Positions 63,890 through 64,000 of a DNA stretch of 64,000 nt are shown piece by piece. The position numbers were made by a program, and so were the translations under genes. Source of the stretch: Rhodoplanes sp. (GTDB lineage: Bacteria; Pseudomonadota; Alphaproteobacteria; Rhizobiales; Xanthobacteraceae); the NCBI RefSeq assembly GCF_013377085.1, contig NZ_JACAAX010000005.1:106547-170546 (forward strand), given 5' to 3'. The notes under the pieces are model-generated. The model made no database searches. It saw only the letters and a list, made by a program, of their open reading frames with translations, and had not been told where the DNA came from. The stretch's first letter is position 1; each line of letters starts with the position of its first letter.

Positions 63890-64000
63890 ATGACCCGTCG
63901 CTTCGCGTTGTTCGCTGCCCTCGGGGCGCTCGCTGTCCTCCTTGCCGCCGGCCTCGCACCGGCACCGACCATCGCGGCCGAGCGCGGGGTGCTGGAGATC
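63890..64000 (+). CDS. Secreted protein, probably DUF192 family (3' end beyond window)
   Basis: From the ATG at 63890 the frame stays open to the window edge. It begins with a signal peptide (RFALFAALGALAVLLAAGLA, cleavage near TIAAERG) and then GVLEI. The start of a DUF192 domain is plausible because DUF192 genes commonly follow the double cold-shock gene in related bacteria, but only 37 codons are visible, so the family is inferred from context. Confidence 0.5.
   Translation, partial: MTRRFALFAALGALAVLLAAGLAPAPTIAAERGVLEI

Noticed and set aside
1-64000. CRISPR array or rRNA genes
   Set aside because: No regularly spaced repeat-spacer series and no rRNA-like conserved segments were seen.

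Overview
The window is high-GC DNA from an alphaproteobacterium, most likely a Hyphomicrobiales (Rhizobiales) member. The right edge (61.4-64 kb) looks like conserved chromosome: tRNA-Glu, a glyoxalase-like VOC gene, a sirtuin, a double cold-shock-domain gene and the start of a probable DUF192 gene. Everything to the left looks accessory.

Three paralogous four-gene modules dominate the window. Each has, in order, a small secreted protein with an STN domain and a TonB-C-like domain, an ECF sigma factor, a FecR-type membrane regulator, and a giant filamentous-haemagglutinin-like (FHA) exoprotein of about 3,700-4,100 residues or more. Module 1 is on the minus strand (13.3 kb down past the left edge, FHA incomplete). 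Module 2 is on the plus strand (14.9-29.6 kb). Module 3 is on the minus strand (51.1 down to 37.3 kb). STN and sigma genes overlap by 4 bp in all three. The design resembles iron-type cell-surface signalling, with no TonB-dependent receptor; the giant adhesin sits where the regulated target would be expected. No TpsB transporter gene is visible.

The modules appear to be carried by tandem integrative elements. Two related large serine recombinases (33.1-34.7 kb and 59.7-61.8 kb) each end on the same short site, TGGCGCGCC, which is the 3' end of the tRNA-Glu gene at 61.4 kb. A third copy of the site, with 48 bp matching the 34.68 kb junction, lies at 13.96 kb between modules 1 and 2. Three site copies thus separate the three modules. 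Each recombinase is preceded by a conserved small acidic ORF whose stop codon overlaps its start.

Between the modules are: an NrtR-like Nudix regulator divergent from a radical-SAM gene with a near-perfect palindrome between them (30.2-32.1 kb); two practically identical IS5-group insertion sequences (35.0 and 53.1 kb) bracketing module 3, a 5'-truncated TAXI solute receptor and a vWA plus truncated PP2C pair; a remnant of a TIR-like protein; ISAs1, IS256 and IS481 remnants; and a recombination block with an AlpA-like HTH protein and two tyrosine recombinases (55.1-58.3 kb). The 34.7-61.4 kb interval therefore looks like a repeatedly invaded genomic island.
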